64,000 nucleotides of DNA, from contig OX485807.1 in NCBI GenBank assembly GCA_950295325.1, forward strand, positions 6,886,501 to 6,950,500. The letters are read 5' to 3'. Every line of letters begins with the position of its first letter. Position 1 is the first letter of the stretch. This stretch comes from Polytrichum commune. Lineage: Eukaryota > Streptophyta > Polytrichopsida > Polytrichales > Polytrichaceae. The notes under the pieces are model-generated. The model worked only from the letters and a program-made list of their open reading frames with translations, was not told the DNA's origin and searched no databases. This document shows positions 1 through 11,159 of the stretch, one piece after another. The translations under genes and the position numbers were made by a program.

Positions 1-591
1 GCAAGTGAGGAGTCCATCGGCATCTACGTGAAGCGTAGATGAAGATAGAGTGGTTGGTTGTTATGATCAGACATCATACAAGGAAGTTATGATGGTCTGA
101 AGCTGCTGGGGGCTTCTAGGCCCAGCGGCTAAGGGAAAATGTCCACTTGGCCCCAACTCTTGGTAGAGAGACAAGAGGTTGGTTGACGGTGGGGTAGGGG
201 CCCCGCGTGAAGTCCTAGAGGCTTATATGGGTGAGGTGGTGTGGCCTCACCCACCCGAGGCCGAACGGCACGGCCTCCATGGGCATTGGCCCATTGTGAG
301 GCCATAGTTGCCTAGTATGCTTCGGGTTGTTGTAGTGTTGCTCCGGCAACGCGATGATCAACATAGGATTGGACTTCCATGGATGGAAGTCCACATTGGG
401 GAAATGGGTTACCGATTAAGGGGTGAGTCCCGAAAGCAAAGTAGGAGGGTTGGTTCCCTCCTATGAACTATTGGTCCGGGGTAAGAGGAGCTATCCATTA
501 GCATGGCGGAATGCGAAGGGTTAGCGCTCGTAACCTTTGGTAGAAACGAAAATTGGCAAGATTATTAAGGGACCTAGCAAGGGTTGCGACA
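1..591 (+). mobile_element. Partial chromovirus LTR (LTR-1 type), sense
   Basis: This is the 3' part of a long terminal repeat of the family (called LTR-1 here) that occurs many times in the window. It enters from the left edge and ends exactly at the canonical LTR end TTGCGACA (591). In the sense direction LTR-1 starts TGTCGCGCACC and ends GGGTTGCGACA. It carries the TTATATG TATA-like box and the short palindromes seen in the other copies. The sequence after 591 is the gag leader of another element on the opposite strand, so this LTR was inserted into that element. Whether it is solo or part of a longer element cannot be seen. Confidence 0.9.
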
Positions 592-1759
592 AAATCCACC
601 CTCATGCCCACCATTGTCATTGGAACCAATGGTATGGTCAAATTCCACTTGCACATGATCCTTGTTCCAATTTGAGCCTCACAACCTTTTGGAAACCCCG
701 GGCTCACCATCATAACCCGCATTTATGATCGCCATGTTTCCTTCAAAGTGCGAGCTCAAAACTTGGAACCCTGCTCTGATACCAAGTGTCGCAACCCTTG
801 CTAACCCCCTTAGCAATCTTGCCAATTTTCAATTCTAGCAAAGGTTACGAGCGCTAACCATTCGCATTCCGCCATGCTAATGGTTAGCTCCTCCTACCCC
901 GGACCTTATAGTTCATAGGAGGGAACCAACCCTCCTACTTTGCTTTAGGGACTCACCCCTTAATCGGTAACCCATTCCTAGATGTGGACTTCCATCCATG
1001 GAAGTCCAATCCCATGTTGATCATCGCGTTGCCGGAGCAACACTACAACAACCCGAACCATACTAGGCAACTATGGCCTCACATTGGGCCAATGCCCATG
1101 GAGGCCGTGCCGTTCGGCCTCGGGTGGGTGAGGCCACACCACCTCACCCATATAAGCCTCTAGGACTTCACGCGGGGCCCCCTACCCCACCGTCAACCAA
1201 CCTCTTGTCTCCCTACCAAGAGTTGGGGCCAAGTGGACATTTTCCTTTAGCTGCTGGGCCTAGAACCCCCCAGCAGCTTCAGACCATCATAACTTCCTTG
1301 TATGATGTCTGATCATAACAACCAACCACTCCATCCTCATCTACGCTTCACGTAGATGCCGATGGACTCCTCACTTGCTCCATTCGGGCAAGTCTTGAGG
1401 AAGTTATGCCTGTTTGAACCTTGGCAGTCCCGGGAATCCCTCCCAGGCACTGCTGTACCAGGGCGCTGTCCCGGGACAGCGCCCCACTCAAATGGCCATA
1501 ACTCCTAGCTCACACCTCCGATTGAGGTGATCTTAAGCATTCTAGAATCACCACGCCATGAGCTACGCATAGCTCATGGCCTTACCCTCATGCCTCCTAG
1601 TCTCCGTGGGTGGGAGGCGTTCCCAACGCCCGGGGCCCTCACCCACACTAGGATCACTTGGGCCCTCTCACCAATGGCGCCACAAGTCCCGGGTGTCACT
1701 CCGGGGTCCCCCTTGTGCCCATGGTGTTTCGGCCACTCCTCATGGAGAGGTGCGCGACA
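592..1759 (-). mobile_element. Element Z: truncated chromovirus (gag start, leader, PBS, 5' LTR)
   Basis: Read on the minus strand, a complete 973-bp LTR-1 (1759 to 787) is followed by the primer binding site complement at 773-784 and about 180 bp of leader and gag start, cut at 592 by the LTR of feature 1. The gag start already contains the family-wide stop (TTG TGA GGC) found in A, C, D and G. The LTR inserted into the 3' region of element E1. The piece is a remnant without any intact gene. Confidence 0.88.
773..784 (-). other. Primer binding site of element Z (tRNA-iMet type)
   Basis: The plus strand reads GCTCTGATACCA, so the minus strand has TGGTATCAGAGC two bases after the LTR end. This 12-mer is the usual plant retrotransposon site complementary to the 3' end of initiator methionine tRNA. 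It sets the orientation of element Z. Confidence 0.9.
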
Positions 1760-2392
1760 TGCTCTCTCTCTCTCTCTTCTCCGCTAACAATCTCCGGATC
1801 GTTCACACAAACATCAATCAAGGGAAGTCAAGAAATGAGGAACTAAGGCATTTATTCAGAGTAGGAGTAATCACAATACAACAATGGAGAAGGAACCCTT
1901 CTCAAGCTCCTTATTCAGCCTTAAGTAGAGGCTCAAAAATCCCTAAACTGAGGGCGGCGGCCCAAGCGGCGGCCGCTAAGGAAAACCCTAACAACACCCG
2001 GTCTCCCGGATTTCCCGGATCAAGATCCGGGTTTTCCGCTGACACTCCCAAGGGAAAATTTTATTACTCATCTTCAAAAACTCCTAAGTCCTACCTGCCT
2101 ACCTCTATTCTGCCTAACTAAACTAGCTATTCTCCTCTACTAAGAAGAGCGGTGCTTCTTCGGAGCCGATCCCTCCTTTGAGTGACTGCCTAACCCGCTG
2201 ACGGCGGATGAGCCCCCTCCCGGCGATGCCTTCTGCAGCCGCGTGAGCATCCATCTCATGTTCGGAGACGGGGCAACCTCGTCCTCTGAATCCGCTGCTC
2301 TCTCGGTCCGCGGTGTCCCGGTCCCTGGGGTTCCGGAAACTGCCCCCATCCGGAGGCTCCGGATCGGAGAAGGATCGCTTCCGGTGCCCTGC
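1760..2392 (-). pseudogene. Element E1, 3' segment: C-terminal coding part and 3' UTR
   Basis: On the minus strand an open frame runs from 2392 to about 2150 and encodes a Ser/Pro/Arg/Gly-rich tail ending KKHRSS and a stop. It is followed by about 390 bp of non-coding 3' sequence. The frame continues from the E1 piece at 19230-19679 once element A and one copy of its TSD CCTGC are removed. The tail looks disordered and basic. No domain is recognised. The base composition, rich in CCGGA/TCCGG, is the same as in the other E1 and E2 pieces, which supports one element. The 3' end of E1 is not visible because element Z interrupts it. Confidence 0.6.
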
Positions 2393-3367
2393 TGTCGCAA
2401 CCCTTGCTAGGTCCCTTAATAATCTTGCCAATTTTCGTTTCTACCAAAGGTTACGAGCGCTAACCCTTCGCATTCCGCCATGCTAATGGATAGCTCCTCT
2501 TACCCCGGACCAATAGTTCATAGGAGGGAACCAACCCTCCTACTTTGCTTTCGGGACTCACCCCTTAATCGGTAACCCATTTCCCCAATGTGGACTTCCA
2601 TCCATGGAAGTCCAATCCTATGTTGATCATCGCGTTGCCGGAGCAACACTACAACAACAACCCGAACCATACTAGGCAACTATGGCCTCACAATGGGCCA
2701 ATGCCCATGGAGGCCGTGCCGTTCGGCCTCGGGTGGGTGAGGCCACACCACCTCACCCATATAAGCCTCTAGGACTTCACGCGGGGCCCCTACCCCACCG
2801 TCAACCAACCTCTTGTCTCTCTACCAAGAGTTGGGGCCAAGTGGACATTTTCCTTTAGCTGCTGGGCCTAGAACCCCCCAGCAGCTTCAGACCATCATAA
2901 CTTCCTTGTATGATGTCTGATAATAACAACCAACCACTCCATCTTCATCTACGTTTCACGTAGATGCCGATGGACTCCTCACTTGCCCCATTTGGGCAAG
3001 TTATGAGGACGTTATGCCTCTTTGAACCTTGGCAGTCCCGGGAGTCACTCCCAGGCACTGCTGCACCAGGGCGCTGTCCCGGGACAGCGCCCCACTCAAA
3101 TGGCCATAACTCCTAGCTCACACCTCCGATTGAGGTGTTCTTGAGCATTCTAGAATCACCACGCTATGAGCTACGCATAGCTCATGGCCTTACCCTCATG
3201 CTTCCTAGTCTCAGTGGGTGGGAGGCGTTCCCAACGCCCGGGGCCCTCACCCACACTAGGATCACTTGGGCCCTCTCACCAATGGCGCCACAAGTCCCGG
3301 GTGTCACTCCGGGGTCCCCCTTGTGCCCATGGTGTTTCGGGCACTCCTTATGGAGAGGTGCGCGACA
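2393..3367 (-). repeat. Element A 3' LTR
   Basis: 975 bp, bounded by TGTCGCAACC and GCGCGACA on the plus strand. It shares diagnostic variants with the LTR at 18255-19229 (CTCCTTATGGAGAG, ACGTTTCACGT), which pairs the two. The target duplication CCTGC directly precedes it. Confidence 0.93.
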
Positions 3368-3382
3368 CTCACCCCCACCAAA
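3368..3382 (-). other. Element A polypurine tract
   Basis: On the minus strand TTTGGTGGGGGTGAG directly precedes the 3' LTR. The same motif sits at the equivalent place in elements B (11160-11174) and D (59566-59580). This is the expected plus-strand primer site for reverse transcription. Confidence 0.75.
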
Positions 3383-4159
3383 CGGAGTCGATGCCCTCAT
3401 CGACTATACTCTTAGTCGGCACACCAATTCTCAAGTTGCCATCCTTTATGGTGCGGCATTGTGTTTACCTTAGGGCGCGACCCCCACAATGCATCTTCAA
3501 ATTTGGCATAGTCCCAAAGGTGTCGTTCCTAGGTGGTCCGTTAGCGACCTTGGATCTCTCATCCAAGGACCTAACCTATACTAGACCCACCTACTTTGGG
3601 ACTCACTTGGGTTGCCCCTCCTTTGGGGCCTCCCCCGTTAGGCTCCACTAGCCTAACGTGACACATCTAGGCGAGACCTCAACGCTTCCACTAAGTTGTC
3701 TCGGTTGCAACTCCGAGATGGCTTTCCATTGTTAAGCCACGCCTCGATCGCACGGGGGTGATGCCAAGTCCCGCCCGACTCGGTTCCCACTTTGCTCTTT
3801 CGAGACATGGGTTCATGACTCCCATGCGCCAACTCTCGTTAGCTCGCGGGTAGCACTTTTATGAGCACGCGCCATCACCTTGTCCCCGCCCGGACAAGCC
3901 CACAACTAAGAAGTTTCTTGGTTTTATCCAAGGCCCCTCCTAGCCATGGCCCCAATTACTAGGCTTACCCAACCTAGTTTGGCATATTTATTCCCCCTCT
4001 TCCACTAACCAAGCACAAGTACAAGACTAGGACCTCATCTCGTACTTTTCTCTTTGCACCACTAAAGTTTGGACTTTATTCCCTCAAGCCAAAGAACAAG
4101 TTCATGTTGTGGAGCAATTAGCCTCGAAGCTAAGTGTGCTACTAGCGTCTCTCCCCCAC

Positions 4160-4475
4160 TAAAGGAGATTGATGTCCTCATCAATGCCTACGCTTCATTT
4201 TATTGGAATGTCTAGCCTTAGTTTCTTCAAAGTGCTTTACCAATTCCTTGGCGTTCATCATGTCTCTTGCCGCTACCCAAACGGCTTCTTTCTCATGGTA
4301 TCCTCACCATTTCACCAAGTACTCCTTTGTACATTTTCTTTCATTTTCACTTGGTCTTCCTACACTTGAGGATGCCCTCTTACCTCATGTTCCAAATGAC
4401 CTCCACAAGGTCGGGACATGGCCTAATCACTTGCTTGTGATCGGGCCACAAGGTGTCGTCCTAAAATGACTTTCG
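4160..4475 (-). pseudogene. Element A integrase C-terminus and chromodomain, broken
   Basis: The minus strand encodes a degenerate chromodomain. The core EYLVKW..GY followed by an aromatic and acidic stretch ending in KHFEE is recognisable, which places the family among plant chromoviruses. A TGA stop lies directly after the VKW (around 4312). The same stop is at the equivalent codon in B and D, so it was inherited from a common source copy. Chromodomains of this group direct integration to heterochromatin by binding modified histone H3, which is known for the family and not shown here. Confidence 0.65.
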
Positions 4476-4611
4476 TAATGAGACATGAAATGTCGGATGC
4501 ACTTTGATGTCCGGCGGTAATTCCAACTTATACATGTCCTTGAACACTTGTTCCACAATGGAAAACGAAGCTCCAATTTTGGACATGAGCTTTTGGAGCG
4601 AGGCCTTCCGG

Positions 4612-5139
4612 CTAAGTGAAGTTGTTCACATTCAACAACACCTTTTGGCCCACCTCATTCTCCACTTCACGTCTTCCGGCATTTACTAGCACTCCGTAGC
4701 ACCTTTGGGCTTTCTCCACCAACAACTTGGTCATCTCCAAGACTTGGTTACCATCCTTGGCCAAGTCCTCACCATCTTGGTTAAACTCTAGTGTTGAATG
4801 TGCCCCCTCGAGAGCTAGGTTAATAGGTTGGAGCGCATCCACTCCATGAGCCACCACCAAAGACCACCCCTTGGTAGCCAAGTGCGTGGCTACATTGCAA
4901 TTACACTCCGCTCGACCCACATAGTCCGCCCAATCTCCTTGGTCCGCCCCCACCAAGTTCCTCAAGTATTGCTTCAAGTCTCCATTCACACGCTTTGTTT
5001 TCCCATCCATTTGGGAATACACGGCCGTGCTAAACCTTAGTTTCAATACAACCTCCTTAGAGAAATGCATTGAAAATGCACTTGTGAACTTTGGATCTTG
5101 ATCCCACACAATCACTCTTGGCAACCTGTGGTGCCTCAA
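4612..5139 (-). pseudogene. Element A integrase core fragment
   Basis: This 175-residue open stretch covers the second half of a gypsy integrase core, with the WDQDPKFTS motif carrying the second catalytic Asp. At the third catalytic position the usual E of the Q-x-x-G-x-x-E-x-V-N motif is Lys (QMDGKTKRVNG), as in element C, whereas B and D keep Glu. Upstream in the same frame the part with the first Asp (MDLITSLP, about 5158-5367) is separated by a TAG stop that A, B, C and D share. The protein cannot be functional as it stands. Confidence 0.8.
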
Positions 5140-5974
5140 CCATCCTTTGAGAAAAGGCTATGCGGTCTCCAACGCGGTGGCGGTTCCCACAATCAGCACC
5201 ATGTGTGCCAACTTGGCAAACCGCTCTACCATCAACAAGATGGCATCATACCCATGTGACTCCGGCAAACTTGTGATCAAGTCCATGCACATACTATGCC
5301 ATGGCGCCGACGGGATAGGCAACGGTTGCAAGAAACCGCCTTGCTTTTGGTAAGAGGCTCGGTTCATTTGGCACTTTATTCACGCCTTCACAAAGTGGGC
5401 TATATCCTCCTTTATGCACCGCCAACGGTACCTCCATGACACCATTCTATGGCGGTTGTTTCTTTCTCCTTTATGGCCGGGAATAGGATTATCATATTCC
5501 TCCTTCAAAACTGATAGCCTCAACTTGCCTTGTGGCACATACACCCAACTTTGCTTGCACTTGAACAATCCGTCCACCAACTTAACCTCTTTAAGCACCT
5601 TGCTCTTGCGAAGCTCACCTAAAAGCTTTTGTACTTTGGGGTAGTTAATTTATTCCTCCCGTATCTTGCATCACAAGTTTTCTTCGCCGGCACACATTAG
5701 CCACAAGGTTTGGATGGTTCTCATTGCTTGGAACTCTTCCGGTCTACTTCGCGCATCCGGCACCACCTTTCCACGGTCCGGTTTGTGGATCAAATCCACC
5801 TTCATAAGCGCCAAACTATAATGCCACCGCAATGACTTGGCGCTCACTTGCGCTTGAATGTCAAAATTATTTTAGGACACATTGTCCATATAGACCTATG
5901 CTTTGTGCGACCCCAAATAGTGTCGCCACATCTTCAAGCAATGCACTACGGCAAAAAGTTCTTTGTCATGAGTT

Positions 5975-7863
5975 GGTTGTCTTCTTTGACAACCATCGAG
6001 CTTCATGCTCCCATATGCAATGGCCATCCAATTACACATAATCCACCATTGGCAAAGTCATTCACCCCCGTATGCACCTCAAAAGATTTGTCAAGCTCCG
6101 CGAACTTGAGCACGGGCGTCTAAGAGAACTTGCTCTCAAGCTCCCCAAAGACTTGGTGGCAAGGCTCATCCCACTCTTGGGATAGCCAATTCTTCCACAA
6201 GTCGGATAAGGTCGGATAGCCATCAAGCTTAACGCTCTCATATGCAATGGCCATCCATCTTACGTTAACCATCCGCCAATGGCAAAGTCACTCGCCGCCC
6301 CCTTATGCACCTCAAAAGGTTTGTCAAGCTCCGCGAACTTGAACACGGGTGGCAAAGACAACTTTGTATTAAGCTCCCCAAAGACTTTGGGGCAAGGCTC
6401 ATCCCACTCTTGAGACAGCTATTTCTTTCACAAGTTGCACAAGGTTTGACAACCTATAAGCTTAATGCTCCCATATGCAATGGGCATCCATCTTGGATCA
6501 ACATCCGCCAATGGTAAAGTTACTCGTCCCCGTATGCACCTCAAAAGGTTTGTCAAATTTCGCAAACTTGAGCACGGGCGGCGAAGAAAACTTGGTCTTA
6601 AGCTCCTTAAAAACTTGGTGGCAAGGCTCATCCCACTTTTGGGATAGCCATGTCTTGCATAAGTTGGACAAGGTCGGACAACCATCGAGCTTGATGCTCT
6701 TATATGCAATGGCCATGCATTTTGCCTCAACATCTGCCAATGCTAAAGTCACTCGCCCCCGTATGCACCTCAAAAGGTTTGTCAAAGTCCGCGAACTTAA
6801 GCACGGGCGGCAAAGATGTCGCAACCCTTGCTAGGTCCCTTAACAATCTTGCCAATTTTCATTTCGTAGCAAAGGTTACGAGCGCTAACCATTCGCATTC
6901 CGCCATGCTAATGGATAGCTCCTCTTACCCCGGACCAATAGTTCATAGGAGGGAACCAACCCTCCTACTTTGCTTTCGGGACTCACCCCTTAATCGGTAA
7001 CCCATTTCCCCAATGTGGACTTCCATCCATGGAAGTCCAATCCTATGTTGATCATCGCGTTGCCGGAGCAACACTACAACAACCCGAACCATACTAGGCA
7101 ACTATGGCCTCACAATGGGCCAATGCCCATGGACGCCTTGCCGTTTGGCCTCGGGTGGGTGAGGCCACACCACCTCACCCATATAAGCCTCTAGGACTCT
7201 ACACGGAGCCCCTACCCCACCGCCAACCAACCTCTTGTCTCTCTACCAAGAGTTGGGGCCAAGTGGACATTTTCCCTTGGCTGCTGGGCCTAGAACCCCC
7301 CCAGCAGCTTCAGACCATCATAACTTCCTTGTATGATGTCTGATCATAACAACCAACCACTCCATCCTCATCTACGCTTCACGTAGATGCCGATGGACTC
7401 CTCGCTTGCCCCATTCGGGCAAGTCTTGAGGAAGTTATGCCTGTTTGAACCTTGGCAGTCCCGGGAATCACTCCCAGGCACTGCTGTACCAGGGCGCTGT
7501 ACCGGGACAGCGCCCCACTCAAATGGCCATAACTCCTAGCTCCCACCTCCGCTTGAGGTGATCTTGAGCATTCTAGAATCACCACGCCATGAGCTACGCA
7601 TAGCTCATGGCCTTACCCTCATGCCTCCTAGTCTTTGTGGGTGGGAGGCGTTCCCAACGCCCGGGGCCCTCACCCACACTAGGATCACTTGGGCCCTCTC
7701 ACCAACGGCGCCACAAGTCCCGGGTGTCACTCCGGGGTCCCCCTTGTGCCCATGGTGTTTGGGGCACTCCTCATGGAGAGGTGCGCGACAAAAGAGAACT
7801 TGTTTTTATTTAGCCCCCCAAAGGCTTGGTGACAAGGCCCATTCCACTCTTGGGATAGCCATT
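5975..7863 (-). repeat. Element A tandem repeat of an RNase H segment (4 units, split by a solo LTR)
   Basis: On the minus strand, units beginning with KWLSQEWDEPC and running through SSPPVLKF and DKPFEVHTG to an IAYxSxKLDG-like end are repeated head to tail. Unit starts are near 7863, 6652, 6423 and 6190. After removing the solo LTR and one TSD copy the spacings are about 232, 229 and 233 bp. The segment matches the start of the gypsy RNase H domain, normally present once. Because 229 is not a multiple of three, each extra unit shifts the frame. Confidence 0.8.
6817..7790 (-). mobile_element. Solo LTR-1 in element A (TSD AAAGA)
   Basis: A complete 974-bp LTR from TGTCGCAACC to GCGCGACA, flanked by perfect AAAGA duplications (6812-6816 and 7791-7795). 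The RNase H repeat of element A continues directly on both sides. No internal domain remains, so this is the product of LTR-LTR recombination after insertion. Confidence 0.95.
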
Positions 7864-8007
7864 TTCCTCAATAAGTTGAATAAGGTCCTAGCAACCTTAG
7901 AAAACTCTTGAATGAAGTTGTGGTACTAATTGGCTAGGCCAACAAATGACCTAAGCCCTTTTGAATCAAGGGCCAATTCTCCTTTTGGATTGCCTTGACA
8001 TTCTTCA

Positions 8008-10018
8008 TGTCGCGCACCTCTCCATGAGGAGTGCCCGAAACACCATGGGCACAAGGGGGACCCCTGTCGCGCACCTCTCCATGAGGAGTGCCCGAAGCAC
8101 CATGGGCACAAGGGGGACCCCGGAGTGACACCCGGGACTTGTGGCGCCGTTGGTGAGAGGGCCCAAGTGATCCTAGTGTGGGTGAGTGTCGCGCACCTCT
8201 CCATGAGGAGTGGCCGAAACACCATGGGCACAAGGGGGACCCCGGAGTGACACCCGGGACTTGTGGCGCCGTTGGTGAGAGGGCCCAAGTGATCCTAGTG
8301 TGGGTGAGGGCCCCGGGCGTTGGGAACGCCTCCCACCCACGAAGACTAGGAGGCACAAGGGTAAGGCCATGAGTTATGCGTAGCTCATGGCGTGGTGATT
8401 CTAGAAAGCTAAAGAACACCTCAATCGGAGGTGTGAGCTAGGAGTTATGGCCATTTGAGTGGGGCGCTGTCCCGGGACAGCGCCCTGGTACAGCAGTGCC
8501 TGGGAGTGATTCCCGGGACTGCCAAGGTTCAAATAGGCATAACTTCCTCAAGACTTGCTCAAATGGAGCAATTGAGGAGTCCATCGGCATCTACGTGAAG
8601 CGTAGATGAACATGGAGTGGTTGGTTGTTATGATCAGACATCATACAAGGAAGTTATGATGGTCTGAAGCTGCTGGGGGGGTTCTAGGCCCAGCAGCTAA
8701 AGGAAAATGTCCACTTGGCCCCAACTCTTGGTAGAGAGACAAGAGGTTGGTTGACGGTGGGGTAGGGGCCCCGCGTGAAGTCCTAGAGGCTTATATGGGT
8801 GAGGTGGTGTGGCCTCACCCACCCGAGGCCGAACGGCAAGGCCTCCATGGGCATTGGCCCATTGTGAGGCCATAGTTGCCTAGTATGGTTCGGGTTGTTG
8901 TAGTGTTGCTCCGGCAATGCGATGATCAACATGGGATTGGACTTCCATGGATGGAAGTCCACATCCAAGAAATGAGTTACCGATTAAGGGGTGAGTCCCG
9001 AAAGCAAAGTAGGAGGGTTGGTTCCCTCCTATGAACTATAAGGTCCGGGGTAGGAGGAGCTAACCATTAGCATGGCGGAATGCGAATGGTTAGCGCTCGT
9101 AACCTTTGCTAGAATTGAAAATTGGCAAGATTGTCAAGGGGGGCTAGCAAGGGTTGCGACAGTGAGGGCCCCGGGCGTTGGGAACGCCTCCCACCCACGG
9201 AGACTAGGAGGCACAAGGGTAAGGCCATGGGCTATGCGTAGCTCATGGCGTGGTGATTCTAGAATGCTCAAGAACACCTCAATCGGAGGTGTGAGCTAGG
9301 AGTTATGGCCATTTGAGTGGGGCGCTGTCCCGGGACAGCGCCCTGGTACAGCAGTGCCTGGGAGTGATTCCCGGGACTGCCAAGGTTCAAACAGGCATAA
9401 CTTCCTGAGGACTTGCCCCAATGGGGCAAGTGAGGAATCCATCGGCATCTACGTGAAGCGTAGATGAAGATGGAGTGGTCAGGTGTTCGCATCAGACATC
9501 ATACAAGGAAGTTATGATGGTCTGAAGCTGTGGGGGGCTTCTAGGCCCAGCGGCTAAGGGGAAAATGTCCACTTGGCCCCAACTCTTGGTAGAGAGACAA
9601 GAGGTTGGTTGACGGTGGGGTAGGGGCCCCACGTAGAGTCCTAGAGGCTTATATGGGTGAGGTGGTGTGGCCTCACCCACCCGAGGCCAAACGGCAAGGC
9701 GTCCATGGGCATTGGCCCATTGTGAGGCCATAGTTGCCTAGTATGGTTCGGGTTGTTGTAGTGTTGCTCCGGCAATGCGATGATCAACATAGGATTGGGC
9801 TTCCATGGATGGAAGTCCACATCGAAGGAATGGTTACCGATTAAGGGGTGAGTCCCAAAAGCAAAGTAGGAGGGTTGGTTCCCTCCTATGAACTATAAGT
9901 TCCGGGGTAGGAGGAGCTAACCATTAGCATGGCGGAATGCGAATGGTTAGCGCTCGTAACCTTTGCTAGAATTGAAAATTGGCAAGATTGTCAAGGGGAC
10001 CTAGCAAGGGTTGCGACA
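8008..10018 (+). mobile_element. Composite LTR insertion in element A (TSD CTTCA)
   Basis: The insertion is bounded by perfect CTTCA duplications at 8003-8007 and 10019-10023. It starts with the first 57 bp of LTR-1 (8008-8064), then a second LTR-1 start at 8065, which is itself interrupted by a solo LTR (8187-9161) and ends at 10018. The simplest reading is an LTR inserted 57 bp into an earlier LTR, followed by recombination between the two LTR bodies that removed the outer 3' remainder. The outer TSD survived and the inner one was lost. Confidence 0.88.
8187..9161 (+). mobile_element. Solo LTR-1 nested in the composite LTR (TSD GTGAG)
   Basis: A complete 975-bp sense LTR flanked by GTGAG at 8182-8186 and 9162-9166. 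The host LTR sequence resumes exactly after the duplication (GTGAGGGCCCCGGG). This is the deepest nesting visible: MULE gene, E1, A, composite LTR, this LTR. Confidence 0.95.
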
Positions 10019-10186
10019 CTTCATGTTCGTCCACCAACTTCCTTTGTCACCACATACCTCAAGAACTCAATCTTTCATTGAGCAAAGTTATTTTTCACTC
10101 CTTGGCGGTAATTTTTTTTTTTGGGCAACACATTGGTGAATACATCCTTGTATCTCACCAACATCACACCAATGTTGTTTGGGGGA

Positions 10187-11159
10187 TGTCGCAACCCATG
10201 CTAGGTCCCTTAATAATCTTGCCAATTTTCAATTCTAGCAAAGGTTACGAGTCGCTAACCCTTCGCATTCCGCCATGCTAATGGATAGCTCCTCTTACCC
10301 CGGACCAATAGTTCATAGGAGGGAACCAACCCTCCTACTTTGCTTTCGGGACTCACCCCTTAATCGGTAACCCATTTCCCCAATGTGGACTTCCATCCAT
10401 GGAAGTCCAATCCTATGTTGATCATCGCGTTGCCGGAGCAACACTACAACAACCCGAACCATACTAGGCAACTATGGCCTCACAATAGGCCAAAGCCCAT
10501 GGAGGCCTTGCCGTTCGGCCTCGGGTGGGTGAGGCCACACCACCTCACCCATATAAGCCTCTAGGACTCTACGCGGGACCCCTACCCCACCGTCAAGAGA
10601 CCTCTTGTCTCTCTACCAAGAGTTGGGGCCAAGTGGACATTTTCCCTTAGCTGCTGGGCCTAGAAGCCCCTAGCAGCTTCAGACCATCATAACTTCCTTG
10701 TTTGGTGTCTGATCTTAACAACCAACCACTCCATCTTCATCTACGCTTCACGTAGATGCCGATGGACTCCTCACTTGCCCCATTTGGGCAAGTATTGACG
10801 AAGTTATGCCTGTTTGAACCTTGGCAGTCCCGGGAATCACTCCCAGGCACTGCAGTACCAGGGCGCTGTCCCGGGACAGCGCCCCACTTAAATGGCCATA
10901 ACTCCTAGCTCACACCTCCGATTGAGGTGTTCTTGAGCATTCTAGAATCACCACGCCATGAGCTACCCATAGCTCATGGCCTTACCCTTGTGCCTCCTAG
11001 TCTCCGTGGGTGGGAGGCGTTCCCAACGCCCGCGGCCCTCACCCACACTAGGATCACTTGGGCCCTCTCACCAACGGCGCCACAAGTCCCGGGTGTCACT
11101 CCGGGGTCCCCCTTGTGCCCATGGTGTTTCGGGCACTCCTCATGGAGAGGTGCGCGACA
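10187..11159 (-). repeat. Element B 3' LTR
   Basis: 973 bp, preceded by the TSD GGGGA and followed by the polypurine tract on the minus strand. Paired with 16049-17021 by shared private variants. Confidence 0.94.

Noticed and set aside
3184-3651. 155-residue open frame over the LTR-internal border, repeated at 10976-11443 and 59297-59764
   Set aside because: It spans the LTR end, polypurine tract and 3' UTR and exists in other frames too. The repetition follows from the element being repeated, not from protein conservation.
8008-8186. Three consecutive TGTCGCGCACC starts considered as a tandem repeat or CRISPR-like array
   Set aside because: Spacing is irregular and TSDs CTTCA and GTGAG explain them as nested LTR insertions.
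7926-8419. Open frames of 120-160 residues in LTR-1 rich in Pro/Gly/Ser
   Set aside because: They occur on both strands and several frames of the GC-rich LTR, without a start context or domain. They are composition effects.
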